NCBI GenBank assembly: GCA_947481355.1
Contig: CANKGM010000112.1
Coordinates: 1-6,814, forward strand
Source of the DNA: Chitinophagaceae bacterium
GTDB lineage: Bacteria; Bacteroidota; Bacteroidia; Chitinophagales; Chitinophagaceae
Direction of reading: 5' to 3'
Length of the DNA: 6,814 nt
A program made the translations under genes and the position numbers. The notes under the pieces are model-generated. The model saw nothing but the letters and a program-made list of their open reading frames with translations, did not search any database and was not told the origin of the DNA. Shown here in pieces: positions 6,801 through 6,814 of the stretch (its first letter is position 1; the number at the start of each line of letters is the position of its first letter).

Positions 6801-6814
6801 CTCAGAAATCTCAC

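Overview
The window looks like a piece of a Bacteroidetes chromosome (Chitinophagaceae/Sphingobacteriia-like; the exact genus cannot be told). The reasons are: low GC (roughly mid-30s percent by eye), starts preceded by A/T-rich DNA rather than clear Shine-Dalgarno sequences, signal peptides whose predicted cleavage leaves glutamine at +1, and protein families common in that phylum. All recognised genes are on the + strand. No RNA gene, insertion sequence, CRISPR array, phage gene or obvious horizontally acquired block was seen.

Layout. (1) 1-462 is the C-terminal end of an S9A prolyl oligopeptidase cut by the window edge, with its complete Ser-Asp-His triad visible. It is followed by a perfect 24-bp palindrome at 536-559 that is a good intrinsic terminator. 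(2) 638-1336 is a CPBP-family (CAAX/Abi) intramembrane metalloprotease with all three motifs. (3) 1448-1555 is a possible 35-residue single-span membrane protein. Its stop codon directly abuts, in the same frame, the longest open frame of a class I SAM-dependent methyltransferase (best start 1625, alternative 1556, end 2266). (4) After a 210-base A/T-rich gap, 2477-6800 holds four closely spaced genes with gaps of 43, 38 and 58 bases: a secreted serine-beta-lactamase-like hydrolase, a secreted alpha/beta-hydrolase esterase (PF00756-like), a secreted M20 metallopeptidase, and a small cytoplasmic VOC/PhnB-like protein.

How they may work together. The last four genes probably form one transcription unit. 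Three consecutive exported hydrolases of unrelated folds (serine acyl-enzyme, serine esterase, metallopeptidase) suggest periplasmic or outer-surface breakdown of peptide- or ester-containing compounds, but no transporter, regulator or substrate-specific gene is present to name the substrate. The upstream genes look like independent housekeeping or accessory genes. No clearly new defence, mobile or biosynthetic system was found. The least ordinary items are the small membrane ORF abutting the methyltransferase frame and the cassette of three exported hydrolases.
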